A model generated the notes under the pieces. The model worked only from the letters and a program-made list of their open reading frames with translations, was not told where the DNA came from and made no database searches. From contig CM043950.1 of assembly GCA_014529385.2 (NCBI GenBank), positions 77,014,435-77,078,434 on the forward strand: 64,000 bases of DNA, written 5' to 3'. Positions 54,478-64,000 of this stretch are shown piece after piece. Each line of letters opens with the position of its first letter. Position 1 is the stretch's first letter. The position numbers and the translations under genes were made by a program. Source of the stretch: Adiantum capillus-veneris. Its lineage: Eukaryota; Streptophyta; Polypodiopsida; Polypodiales; Pteridaceae.

Positions 54478-55984
54478 TGTCATAAAATCTAATATATAAC
54501 CAACCCAAATGTTTTTCTCATATAAAACTAATCATTTAATGTGAGAGAATAAATGGGGAACAAGGGTTAGAATATAGACATGTGCTTGCATATCTATCTC
54601 AATACGGGGCCAATGGTAAAGGGCTCCAAATGAGAGATTTTATGTCAAAGAGCAAGGCTAGCAAATGAAGCTTAAAAGACCTTAGAGTTATCTTCATTGA
54701 AGACCTCCAAAGGTTAGTGCTAAAAGTCCGTTTGACCTTACATAAGCTAGGGCTGAGTTTGAGATGGGAACCCGGCCCAAGCTTGAGGTGATTGTCGTGC
54801 CTGATGACTGTCATGCTTAAGATGCTATGTTTGTACTTGAGGTGGGAACCCAGCCCAAGCTTGAGGGGATTAAGGACGAGCTTGTGGTGAGAACTGGGCC
54901 CAAGGTTGAGGGGCTTGGGGTTTCCAAACAATCAACACATATCCCTAGAAGGAGGGGGTGAGCCATGCAAGTAGGGGGGATGGTTGCTTGACCACTCTCT
55001 CCCCCAAAGGGCACCCATATCTCAAGAGGAAAGTAGGACACATGTCAAGCCCCTAGCTAGGTTACCCTCAAGGAGTGTCCAAATTCTATTGGTTGGCCTC
55101 CCAATGGGTCAATGATAATTTAGTAGATTTAATTAAATTTTTTGCATGTATCAAGTCCTCTCTCTCAAAGGGAAAGGGGGACACTTGTCCCAAGAGTACC
55201 CTTGTTGTTTGTAATGCATCCTGCATGTGATAGCTAAAAGGGGGGGTCAACCAAAGCAAGAAGGGGCCTAGCTTGGGGGGCATACTCTCCCACACACACT
55301 CTCATTGTGTGAAGTGCAAAGTGAAAGAGCTCCATCTCCTTATCCATGCTAGTAGAGAACTTGAGAGCCTACACCAACACTCTTAGCTATGGAATTCAAA
55401 TCCAACCAAGAGCCATGCTTCAATGCTTAAGCTTGCCATCTTCTCCATCTTCATTACCATGCTATTATGTATGCTACCAAGAAGAGTGATGATAAGTGAG
55501 GAACTAATTCTTTCTACTATGAAATGTTTCTTCTTCCTCTTCCCTCCCTTATTCCCTGCTATCTCTCTCCACCTTTCGAAGGTGTTTGAGGCCTTGGGAC
55601 TGAGGCTTGGGATAGTTAATTCTTTTTGCAAAGTTTATGCTATGCTCATGATGCATGAAGCGTTCCATCTTCATTGCATCACCTAGCTCACAAGGAACAC
55701 AAAGATTGTATTGTACCAAGTCTCTCTTGATGGGAGAATCTATAATACAAATGCCTATTGGAGGGGGAATACACTCTACATAAATCCGTTCCTCAATTCT
55801 TATCATGTTCTCTAAACTCTCTCTCTTGCAAAAGTATTGTTCATGCCAAGTTAACCAAATACTATGTTTATGTTGCTACCATCAATTAAGTTCACTCTCA
55901 ATGCTCACAAAGTCATTTCACAAAAGTGCTTTCTTTAATTTCTAATTCTGCTACTCTCAAAGTTCATAGGCCATTTCCATTACA
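54478..55984 (+). repeat. E2 3' LTR
   Basis: Intact, 1507 bp, TGTCATAAAATC...CCATTTCCATTACA. It is the reference for locating the MITE and the 16.2-kb block in the 5' copy. Confidence 0.92.
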
Positions 55985-56204
55985 GAGATTTTAGCTCGAC
56001 TACATGCCCTTGACACACGGAAGCACTATCTATTGGGGACTCCATTTATTTTGCGGACGGACCACCAAAGTCTCAAGTACTTCATGACGCAAACCAAGTT
56101 TTCGCACAAACAAATGAGGTGGGCAGGTTTTCTTTCTCTATTTTATTTTCATATTTCTCACGTTGCTGGTAAGCATAATCAAGTGGCCGATGCACTTTCA
56201 TGAC
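55985..56204 (+). pseudogene. E1 RNase H, right part
   Basis: It resumes EILARLHALDTRKHYLLGTP, then FILRTDHQSLKYFMTQTK and FHISHVAGKHNQVADALS-stop. The first five bases are the right copy of the E2 target duplication. Confidence 0.87.
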
Positions 56205-57229
56205 GACCAAGAGTCAATGCGGTGTCTATAGAAACTCACAATTATCTATCTTCTACGATAGATGAGTATGCTACTGACCCTGACTTTAAAGACATAATGT
56301 CAGTCGTTGCCTTATGGATGGTTATCTTCTCCATGGAAACAGGCTATGTGTTACTCACTCCCTTCATGAGAAAGTTATGTATGAATCCCATGCTCCTCTC
56401 TATGTAGGGCATAAAGGCATTCAACTTACTCTTCAAGAAGTAGAAACGTACTTCTATTGGCCTACCATGAAAGTAGAAATACAAGAGTATGTTTCAAAAT
56501 GTGTGATATGCCAAGAGACAAAGTATGACAGACGGAAGCAATTTGGGTTACTCCAAGCCTTGTCAATCCCTAACTCACCATGGGAGAGTATATCCATGAA
56601 TTTTAGCTTTGGATTACCCAAATCTATTCATGGGAATACGGGAATATGGAAAATAGTCGACAAGTTTAGCAAGCAAGCACACTTTATTCCTATCAAAAAG
56701 ACTATTAAGGCACACCAAATGGCAACCCTCTTCATATGTTAGATTTTCAAACACCACAGAATGCCAACATCCATCGTGTCAGAAAGAGATCCTAGAATGA
56801 CCAGTAAATTTCTAAAAAGGTCTCTTTGAAAATCTAGGAACAAGATTGAATTTCTCTTTGGCCTATCACCCACAAACGGATGGCCAAAGTGAGATAGCCA
56901 ATCTTATGATTCTTGATCTACTAAAGACTTATGTTACAAAACTAGATCAACACTCACAATGGGATAAGTACTTACCCCTTGTAGAATATACGTACAATAA
57001 TATTGTCATCATAGAGGGAAGACCTAAAAGTCCCTTGCTACTTAAAGTACATAGGAAGATCTTCGATGCCAATGAGTATAGCCGTGACCTACAAGAATAT
57101 TTTCAAATGATTAAGGAGGCTATATCCATCTCTCAACAAAGACAAAAGGTTCTTATTGATAAGCAGAGAAGGGCCTTAACATTCAAAGAAAATGATCGGG
57201 TTTTACTCAAATTTTTGAAGGCTCGATAA
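56205..57229 (+). pseudogene. E1 integrase with altered catalytic Asp
   Basis: It reads VNAVSIETHNYLSSTIDEYA, then the zinc-binding HHCC region (YESHAPLYVGHKGIQ ... YVSKCVICQETKYDRRKQ). The core SISMNFSFGLPKSIHGNTGI has Asn where integrases have the first catalytic Asp (E2 still has SMDF). After stops the core continues FSLAYHPQTDGQSEIANLMI, QWDKYLPLVEYTYNNI and EAISISQQRQKVLIDKQRRA. About 20 codons around 57003 (between NNI and IEGRPKSP) are missing relative to E2. The enzyme would insert element DNA; this copy is dead. Confidence 0.87.
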
Positions 57230-57299
57230 AGGCAAACAACGAGCAAAAATCCTATGGGCCATTAAAAGTATTATGCTAAACTAGCAAAAAGATACTATG

Positions 57300-57649
57300 G
57301 TCCTTTTCAAATCTTCAAGCCAATCAATGACATGGCTTATCAACTCAAGTTGCCCAGCCATTGGCTCATACACAATGTTTTTCATGTGAGCCTACTTAAT
57401 CCCTACAAAGGAGAGCCACCAAGTGAACCAATTATTGAAGACACCCCAGAAATAGAAGACCAAGAAGAGGTGCTACAGCCCGAAGCTATTCTTCGATATG
57501 AGGAAAATTTTCTACAACATGGTAAGATTATCTGACAGTACCTTATTAAGTTCAAAAATTATCTTTTTGAAGATGCTAGATGGATAGAAGGAATACAGCT
57601 TAAGGATAGTATGAACCTTGTCAATGCTTATAATGTTGCATTAGAGTAA
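57300..57649 (+). pseudogene. E1 integrase C-terminus and chromodomain-like tail
   Basis: [20 protein letters not shown] and [13 protein letters not shown] lead to [24 protein letters not shown] (57533-57535) is followed in frame by QYLIKFKNYLFEDARWIEGI and a stop at 57647. The YLIKFKNY...ARW pattern resembles the chromodomain (YLVKWKGY...W) of chromovirus integrases, which guides insertion to marked chromatin. This supports placing E1/E2 in the chromovirus branch. Confidence 0.75.
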
Positions 57650-58003
57650 GAAAATGTAAATGTTTCTTTTAAGTGATCAATGCTTTTTGTCTTATAACAC
57701 TAATTCTCTTTTTATTGTGCACATATTTAAGTAGTATGTATGCTTATAATCATGTTTGTGATGACGACGTCTCTCAAACACCAAGTAGAATTTGTCACTC
57801 TACTTTGGGAGAATGAAATGGACTCAAGAGCAGACATGCTTGCAACAGCTAAGTCTCCCAAGCCCGAGATGTATTAGCCATCCATTTTGGAATGATGTTG
57901 TAGGGTAAAAAGGGATCCTCTACCCGCTAAGAAAAATCAACTAATGACTATGGATTTATCTCTTCTACCTCATAGTCGAGGACGACTATGATTTCAAGAG
58001 AGA
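57650..58003. other. E1 3' untranslated region
   Basis: Non-coding, similar to 54119-54477. The final part of the polypurine tract and the first ~28 bases of the 3' LTR are missing: AAGAGAGA joins directly to CCCAAAT. Confidence 0.75.
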
Positions 58004-59497
58004 CCCAAATGATTTTCTCATATTAAATTGATCATTTAATGTGGGAGAATAAATGGGGACAAGGGTTAGGATATAGACATGTGTTTATGGATCTATCTCA
58101 ACACAAGGCCAAGATTAAAGTGTCCAAATGAGAGATGGTCTCTCAAAGAGCAAAGCTAGCTAGTGGAGCTTAAAGACCTTAGGGTTATCTTCATTAAAGA
58201 CCTCCAAAAGTTAGTGTTAAAAGTCCTTACACCGTAGGTAAGCTAGGGCTGGGCTTGAGGTTGGCATCTAGCCCAAGCATGAGGTGCTTGTCGTGCTTGC
58301 TGACTAAGGTGCTTGTCGTGCTTGACGACTAAGGTGCTTGAGGTGCTTGTCGTGCTTGAGGTGGGAACCTTCTCCAAGAATGAGGGGCTTAAGGTGTTCC
58401 AAAAGTCAACAAGGATCCCTACAAGGAGGGGGCAAGCCCTACAAGGAAGGGCAAGAGAGAGAACACACACCCTCACACAAGTCAAGCTTTGTCTAAAGAA
58501 CCAACAAGGACACATGTCAAGTTCCTCTCCGTGTTGCCCTCATTGAAGGTGCCTAAAGCCTATTGGTTGGCCTCTCAAGGGGTCCAATGATAATTTAGCA
58601 AATTTAATAAATTGTTTATGCATTTATCAAGTCCTCTCTCTCAAAGGGGAAAGGGGAAAACTTGCCCCAAGGCTAGCATGGTTTCTTTGATATACACTAT
58701 GCATGTGATTGGCTAAGCTTGTAGGGGTCCAATCAACTTCCAGCATGAGCTACAAGGGGGGTTCAACCAAAGAAAGCTGGGGATGTGCTTGGGGGGTATA
58801 CTCCCTCTCACACACACTCACATGCTCATTATTGCTTGGCAAAAGTGCAAGAGCTCTATCTCCTTCTCCAAGCTTGTTGAGAAGTTGAGAGCCTACACCA
58901 ACACTCTTGGCTATGGAATGCAAATCCAACCAAGAGCTTCAATGCTTAAGCCATCTTCTTCATCATCATTATTATGCTATTATGCTATGCTATGCAAGAA
59001 GAGTGATGATAAGTGAGGAGCTATATCTTTCATGTATGATACTTCTTCTTCCTCTTCTTTGCCCTCATTCCCTGCTAGCTTTTCCACCTTTGAAGGTGTT
59101 TGAGGCCTTGGGAATGAGGCTAGGGATAGTTAATGCTTTTACAAGGTTTATGTTATGCTTGTGATGCATGAAGCTTTCCATCTTCACTGCATCATCTAGG
59201 TCACAAGCAACACAAATATTGTATTGTACCAAGTCTCTCTTTATGGGAGAATCTATAATACAAAAGCCTATTGGAGGGGGAACAGCTCCACATTAATCCG
59301 GTCCTCAATTGTTTTCATGTTCTCTAATTCTCTCTCTTGCAAAATTATTGTTCATGCCAAGTTAATTAAGTATAATGGTTGTCTTGCTACTGCTAATTAA
59401 GTTCACCCTCTATGTTCTCAAAGTAGTCTCATAAAAATGCTCACTATAATTCTCTTAATTCCACTATTCTCGATGTTCATAGGCCATTTCCATTATA
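58004..59497 (+). repeat. E1 3' LTR, lacking its first bases
   Basis: 1494 bp. It begins at CCCAAATGATTTTCTCATAT because of the small deletion and ends GGCCATTTCCATTATA, followed by the GCTAT duplication. It shares with the E1 5' LTR the minirepeat GGTGCTTGTCGTGCTTGACG (58281-58363). Confidence 0.9.
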
Positions 59498-60504
59498 GCT
59501 ATTAGGATGGCAAAGATTTAAAGCTTCAAAGAAACAATCTTGGCATCGCTCGACGGTCATCTCATGCACAGAGAACTTAAGACCATAGCACCTCATGGAC
59601 ATTGAGATGCAAGACAGTTATCGGGATGCCAAAGATTTAAAGCTTCAAAGACACAATCTTGGCATCGACGGTCATCTCATGCGCAAAGTACCATATCACC
59701 TCATTGACAATAAGATGCAAGATCCGACACCCACAGCTCATGGACATTTTTATTGCAAGGTGAGAACCAACTGCAAGCATGGCATGGCACGTGGCATGGC
59801 ATTGCAAATGTGATGAAAGCATCCAATGCAGGTAGCATGCTCAACTATCACTAAGTAGCCCGCAGGGGCAGTTTTATGCAGATTCAAAGAGTGGGGAGGG
59901 ACCCTTTTAAGCTTATTTGTGAAAAACCTTGAAGGTCATTATCACCATGTCAAAAACTTAAGTTTCAAAGCCACAATCGTGGGCACCACATTAGTTCACA
60001 CACAGAAAGCTTAATACAAGCATGGCATGATGCTGCAAATCTAATGAGGGCTTCCAATGTAGGCTGCAAGTCTAGCAACCACTGCATAGATCTGTAGAAC
60101 GCACCATGATTAGCACATGGATGAATAAGAAATGAAAGCAAGGGGGCATCAAGGCGGGGGTTGTGAAGAGAAAACACTAGATGTTGGCGAGGGTGCAGCA
60201 CATAAGAGGGCAAACCCTAGCTCATCCTTGAAAGGGGTGCCATGTCCTCGCAAATGCAAACTCAAAGCGCCACTCAAAGCCTAACCTTGAAAGGCAGCGA
60301 ATTACACTAGAGTGGCATAGACCCTTACTTATACCACCTAACCCTAAAATGACACCCTAGTAACCGACTTTGCCAAGAAGAGATCCTAAATCCACGATTG
60401 CTTCCAGTCCTTCACCTCAAAATCCCCTCCTAACCTAAGCCACCTCATCCATCAATCATTCCCCTCATATTTTTCCAAAAAACTTCAAATCCCCATTTTT
60501 AGTT
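59498..60504. other. Right flank of E1: non-coding with short tandem repeats
   Basis: The right TSD GCTAT is at 59498-59502. The block ATGGCAAAGATTTAAAGCTTC ... ACAATCTTGGCATCG ... GTCATCTCATGC occurs at 59506-59570 and 59625-59683, with a weaker third at 59948. CAAGCATGGCATG recurs at 59773 and 60015. No gene is evident. This sequence was contiguous with 12710 before E1 inserted. Confidence 0.6.
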
Positions 60505-60745
60505 AGCAAGAAAAACAAGCCAAAAAACGGTCCATCGCCGTCTCCAAGAGATGAAGAATCAAAGAAGAAGAAACGAAAGAGGAGCAATGATCAGGACGAT
60601 GACGATGCGGGAGAAGCTGCGAGATCAATCAAGTTTCAAGAAGAGTAAGGCCACTAGACTTTCAAATGGTTGAACAAAGCCATTGGTAAGGAAATATGTA
60701 GGAAGATGGTTGAATTGGAGACTATTGATGATGCGGAATAAAACG
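60505..60745 (+). pseudogene. Exon-like lysine/acid-rich fragment with splice-donor-like end
   Basis: One frame reads PSPRDEESKKKKRKRSND, then QDDDDAGEAARSIKFQEE and a stop (60649). After a second stop in the same frame it reads TFKWLNKAIGKEICRKMVEL and ETIDDAE-stop. ACG/GTAAGT follows at 60746, an excellent plant 5' splice site. The frame is open upstream to about 60440 without an ATG. The basic KKKKRKR run would serve as a nuclear localisation signal. It looks like a remnant of a nuclear host gene rather than a transposon, but I cannot name it with confidence. Confidence 0.35.
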
Positions 60746-62030
60746 GTAAGTCATCTAACCCTTCTTTATGATGCTTTATGTCTTTGATGCATCATTTGAC
60801 AGCTTCTATGATTAAAGTCATGCTTAAAATTTAAGATTTGAAATTGAATTTCTTAATTGATTCGAGTAGTACACATTGATTCTTGTCCTCTAACCTAGCT
60901 AAGAAATTAAACTGAGAAATCAAGAGAGATGGTTGAGAAGAAATTTTGTTTACATGAGGATTATTTGTGTTATCATGATTGCTTATGTGTGTTTGTAAAT
61001 TCCTCTTTGAAATATCAAACTTTGTGAGAATGCCAACAAAATATATTTATTTAGATAATCTTATTCTAAAGAAAAGATGTGAAGGCAGAACTAGAAACCA
61101 ATTTGATTGTAGAGTTAGATAACTTAGAAGTAGGATTCTTCTTATCATGTAAAAGATTTCTCTTAGATTGAATTTGATGTTTTGTATGTTAAAAAACCCT
61201 TCCTTCCAACTCTGAGGACATAGTTAATTTTGATAAGAGGAGAATGTAATAGGACTAAATTTTGAAGTTCTTAAAGTCGAAAAGAATGTAGTAGGCCATA
61301 TCTTTCGTTTAGCACGATTGTTGAATAGTCTATTAGATACAGCTTATATGAATGAGTTTAAGACATTAAGAGAGAAAATATTTTCTCTTCTTTTTAAATA
61401 ATACACCAAAGACATATCTCATAAAGATTAATGAATAACATATAGTCTGTTCATGAACAATATAATAAAAACGTAGTTAAAATTGAGATTTTTATTAATA
61501 TCAATGTTTTATATTTATATGTTTTAGCTTAAAATGCATGGGTAGGGTTAAAATAAGTTGAAAAAGGAGTGGAGACCCAAAAAAAAGTTTTTTATGAGTC
61601 GCGACCTAAAAGTTGCGTTTTCAACAAAAGAAAGACGTTTTTTGCAATTCTTTCTACGTGGCCTTGTAGACCACACCTATTCCCGTCGTTTTGAGTACCT
61701 TGATTGCTCTGTTCTGAGTTTTTTTATAAAATTTATGACATAAATAAGTTGCCAACAGCAGCAGGACAACCTACAAGTAGCAACAGGTTAGCTTACAAAC
61801 AAATATACAAAGGTAATATCTCTTTTGTTTGATCCAATCAAGAAGTGATTATACCCTTTTATGATGGTACAAAATCATGTTTTGAATTTGATTGTCATGT
61901 CGAATTGGTTGCACGAGTATGTTCTTTTGGCTATTTTGTAGAAGTTACAGAAATTGATGTGTGAAATGGGATCTATTCGAGGTGTCATGATATTGGGATT
62001 GTGATCGTGTTACGACTCGGATTATGATCA
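60746..62030. other. AT-rich non-coding stretch
   Basis: It could be intron-like after the donor site at 60746, but no matching acceptor plus coding continuation was recognised. A 61-codon frame at 61558-61743 is unassigned. Confidence 0.4.
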
Positions 62031-62801
62031 TTGTTGCTATCCGGAGATTTTGAGAGTGCGATTGTGATTGAGATTGAGAGTGTTATTGAGATTGAGATTG
62101 TGCACAAGATTGATATTGAGATTGAGAGTGAGAGTGAGAGTGTGATTGAGATAGCTCGGGGGTGGTCGGGAGGTTATGAAACAAGCTATGCTCTTCTTGT
62201 AATGATTACCTTGTATCCATACAGACTCTTTATTTCCATTTGTTTTTTCTGCATACTCTGTATATTCTTTGTTCATCAATGTATTTCGCTTTCCCTTGTC
62301 ACGTCACAGGTGCACACTCCCCTCTTCCAAACTGTTCACACCTACACACATGGGCTGGTGCTGAATTTCTTCTCCCAACCTATCAGTGTGTGTATTCGTG
62401 TGGGGTTGCCAGTGCCACCAGTGCAACATCCCCTCCTCTTCCAAGCTATTCTCACCCTCACAAACATGTTGGTGTTTAATTTCCTCTCTCAACCTACTGA
62501 TGCATCTATTCATGGGCTGCTATTCACATTGAGAGTAGAGAGAAGGTTGTTGCTGTTCAAATTCTTGCTGCTACATTTGATCAGCCACACCAATACCCTG
62601 TTGCTGCAAATTATCTCCAGCCATTATTCTCTCCAACCACACCAATACTTGTCAACTGTAATATGGCTTACATCAAGCCAGCAAGACATTAATGATCCAG
62701 AGGGCTACACAAGCCATGCTTGCTTGTTTCAAGAGAAGGCTTATGAGAGATGGAGGCAAATTATGGAGGCAGATTGTTTTAGATTTTTGCATGGCATGTA
62801 A
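62031..62801 (+). CDS. 256-codon open reading frame of unknown function
   Basis: The frame is uninterrupted from ATG 62031 to 62801. Residues 8-45 come from a hexamer repeat and read as Ile/Glu/Ser alternation (ESVIEIEIV). A strongly hydrophobic segment (about residues 65-90, LFISICFFCILCIFFVHQ) could cross a membrane. Two copies of a ~40-residue unit follow (TPLFQTVHTYTHGLVLNFFS and HPLLFQAILTLTNMLVFNFL). The C-terminus is more ordinary (EKAYERWRQIMEADCFRFLH). No family is recognised. Because the frame runs through repeats it may be fortuitous; no promoter or splice evidence is evident. Confidence 0.25.
   Translation: MLLSGDFESAIVIEIESVIEIEIVHKIDIEIESESESVIEIARGWSGGYETSYALLVMITLYPYRLFISICFFCILCIFFVHQCISLSLVTSQVHTPLFQTVHTYTHGLVLNFFSQPISVCIRVGLPVPPVQHPLLFQAILTLTNMLVFNFLSQPTDASIHGLLFTLRVERRLLLFKFLLLHLISHTNTLLLQIISSHYSLQPHQYLSTVIWLTSSQQDINDPEGYTSHACLFQEKAYERWRQIMEADCFRFLHGM
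62053..62152 (+). repeat. Hexamer-based repeat (GAGATT / GAGAGT)
   Basis: An imperfect array of 6-bp units GAGATT, GAGAGT, GTGATT and GATATT over about 100 bp. Confidence 0.85.
62322..62512 (+). repeat. Diverged ~125-bp tandem duplication
   Basis: The copy starting CCCCTCTTCCAAACTGTTCACACC (62327) is repeated from CCCCTCCTCTTCCAAGCTATTC (62430). Both contain GGTG-TGAATTTCTTCTCCCAACCTA-type and TCTATTC-TG-type words. It is read through in phase by the 62031-62801 frame on the plus strand and also by a short open frame on the minus strand. Confidence 0.8.
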
Positions 62802-64000
62802 GCAAAGATAGAGAAAGAGAGATCAGACTCCAGGGAGAGTCAAAAAGATCTTAGACTCCAGAGAGAGGCACTCAGTTACAGAAGCACGCGTGAAAGACAG
62901 ACGGACAAACAAAAGCCTAGAAATCGTTAAATTGTTGGCGACAAAGTTTTAAAAAACTTAAAATTATTAGTCTTCACAAGAACCTAAAGAAAGTGTGCTA
63001 AAGCACCATCCATAAGTGCCACACAAGAAGTGTCAAGGACACTACTTTTTGCATCATCTTTTCATGCTATCACCCAGGAAGTAATTAACGTAGAAAATTC
63101 TAAAACAAGAAAAAAGAGAAAGCATACATGAACTGCAAATAAATTAGGTGCTTTACTGACATGCAATGTTGTGCTTTTTTTTTGTCCAATTTACATGCCA
63201 AATATTTGAGTCAAGCTACAAAAAAGCAATGTGAATAGTTAAACCTATCATCTTGTAGTGAAATGTCACATACTAAAAGTTTAAAGTATATAGTGCATGT
63301 CATACAGAGCTGCCATATCAAAGTATGGTGGAGAGCTGATTGTCACAGGAACAGAATAATAGAGATGGACAACAAAAGATAAAGAAAGAGATCTTTGTAC
63401 TGATGGATTTTTGCAGAGTTTTGATACAACAGAGGAGCAATGGAATATATGGGCGCACTCCATTGTACGGAGCTTAAACCTCCTGACCACCCCCGAGCTT
63501 CAGTTCACTTTGCATGCAGTGTCTCACTCGCACTCGCACTCGCACTCGCAGAAGAAGAGATCGGTGAATGATCCCCAAACGCACCACTCGTCGTGCTTTT
63601 ATCTTTCTTTTTCTCTAAAAGCTTGCGACTTCTCAAAATAGTCGCTTTTTAGGCGTTTAGTCAACTCGATTTTCGCATCAAGTATACCTGCGAGAATAAG
63701 ATAAGAACGTGATCGCTAAGCGATCCGTGAAGGTTAGATTTTTATCATGACACTTTGCACAGATCGTGTTTCACACCTTGATTTATGCATCTCCTACAAA
63801 ATAGCCAAAAGAAGATACTCGTGCAACCAATTCAACATGATAATCAAAGTAAACAAACATAATTATGTACCTTTATAATCTCAATTGCAATAGTCTACCA
63901 TGAAGAAACAAATCCACTTCTTGGTTGATAGCAAGGAGAGCTGTATGATGTTGGATGTCTGCCTGTCCCTGTGTATACTACACTGCTGCTACCTTCTGTT
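62802..64000. other. Non-coding right end of the window
   Basis: No gene recognised. It contains a small (CACTCG)n array (63526-63551, four units) and otherwise AT-rich sequence. Confidence 0.45.

Overview
The window is repeat-dominated nuclear DNA from a land plant with a large, retrotransposon-rich genome. The evidence is a plant-type L1 LINE (DUF4283-like ORF1), a Ty1/copia element and several Ty3/gypsy elements, mostly with initiator-Met tRNA primer sites, plus long microsatellites. A seed-free plant such as a fern is possible, but the sequence alone does not settle it. I see no clearly intact host gene, no rRNA or tRNA gene and no CRISPR array.

The main result is a nested stack of mobile elements, read from target-site duplications (TSDs), paired LTRs and broken reading frames. 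A chromodomain-type gypsy element (E1) spans 12716-59497 and is flanked by the 5-bp TSD GCTAT (12711-12715 and 59498-59502). A copia element (12725-23629, minus strand) sits nine bases inside the E1 5' LTR. A nearly complete L1 LINE (14454-20170, minus strand) sits inside the copia reverse transcriptase with a 16-bp TSD. A second element of the E1 family (E2, 28607-55984) sits in the E1 RNase H region with TSD GAGCT/GAGAT. E2 is itself interrupted by a 16.2-kb block of mostly unassigned DNA in its 5' LTR (29338-45543, flanked by TTGCTTG), by a ~289-bp MITE in the same LTR (about 45720-46009), and by two copies of a ~1.3-kb CACTA-ended DNA element in its integrase (50473-51822 and 52326-53644), both in TTAA sites.

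Left of the stack, 1-258 is the tail of another LTR of the E1/E2 type. Region 259-5446 is non-coding apart from a broken acidic reading frame (3568-4374, minus). At 5452-7646 lies a complete small non-autonomous LTR element (TRIM-like) with 142-bp LTRs, primer site and TSD GGATC. After two abutting 7-bp repeat arrays, 8735-11459 holds a broken gypsy gag-protease-RT of a different lineage that stops before the RT catalytic box. Right of the stack, 59503-64000 has short tandem duplications, an exon-like lysine-rich fragment with a splice-donor-like end (60505-60745), a 256-codon reading frame of unknown worth (62031-62801) and otherwise non-coding DNA.

All coding capacity recognised here is for transposition: capsid (gag), protease, integrase, RT/RNase H and LINE endonuclease. 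All of it is broken to some degree. The best preserved is the LINE, with four long open segments, one frame change and one nonsense codon. Inferred order of events: E1 first, then E2 and the copia element, then the LINE, the DNA elements, the MITE and the 16-kb block.
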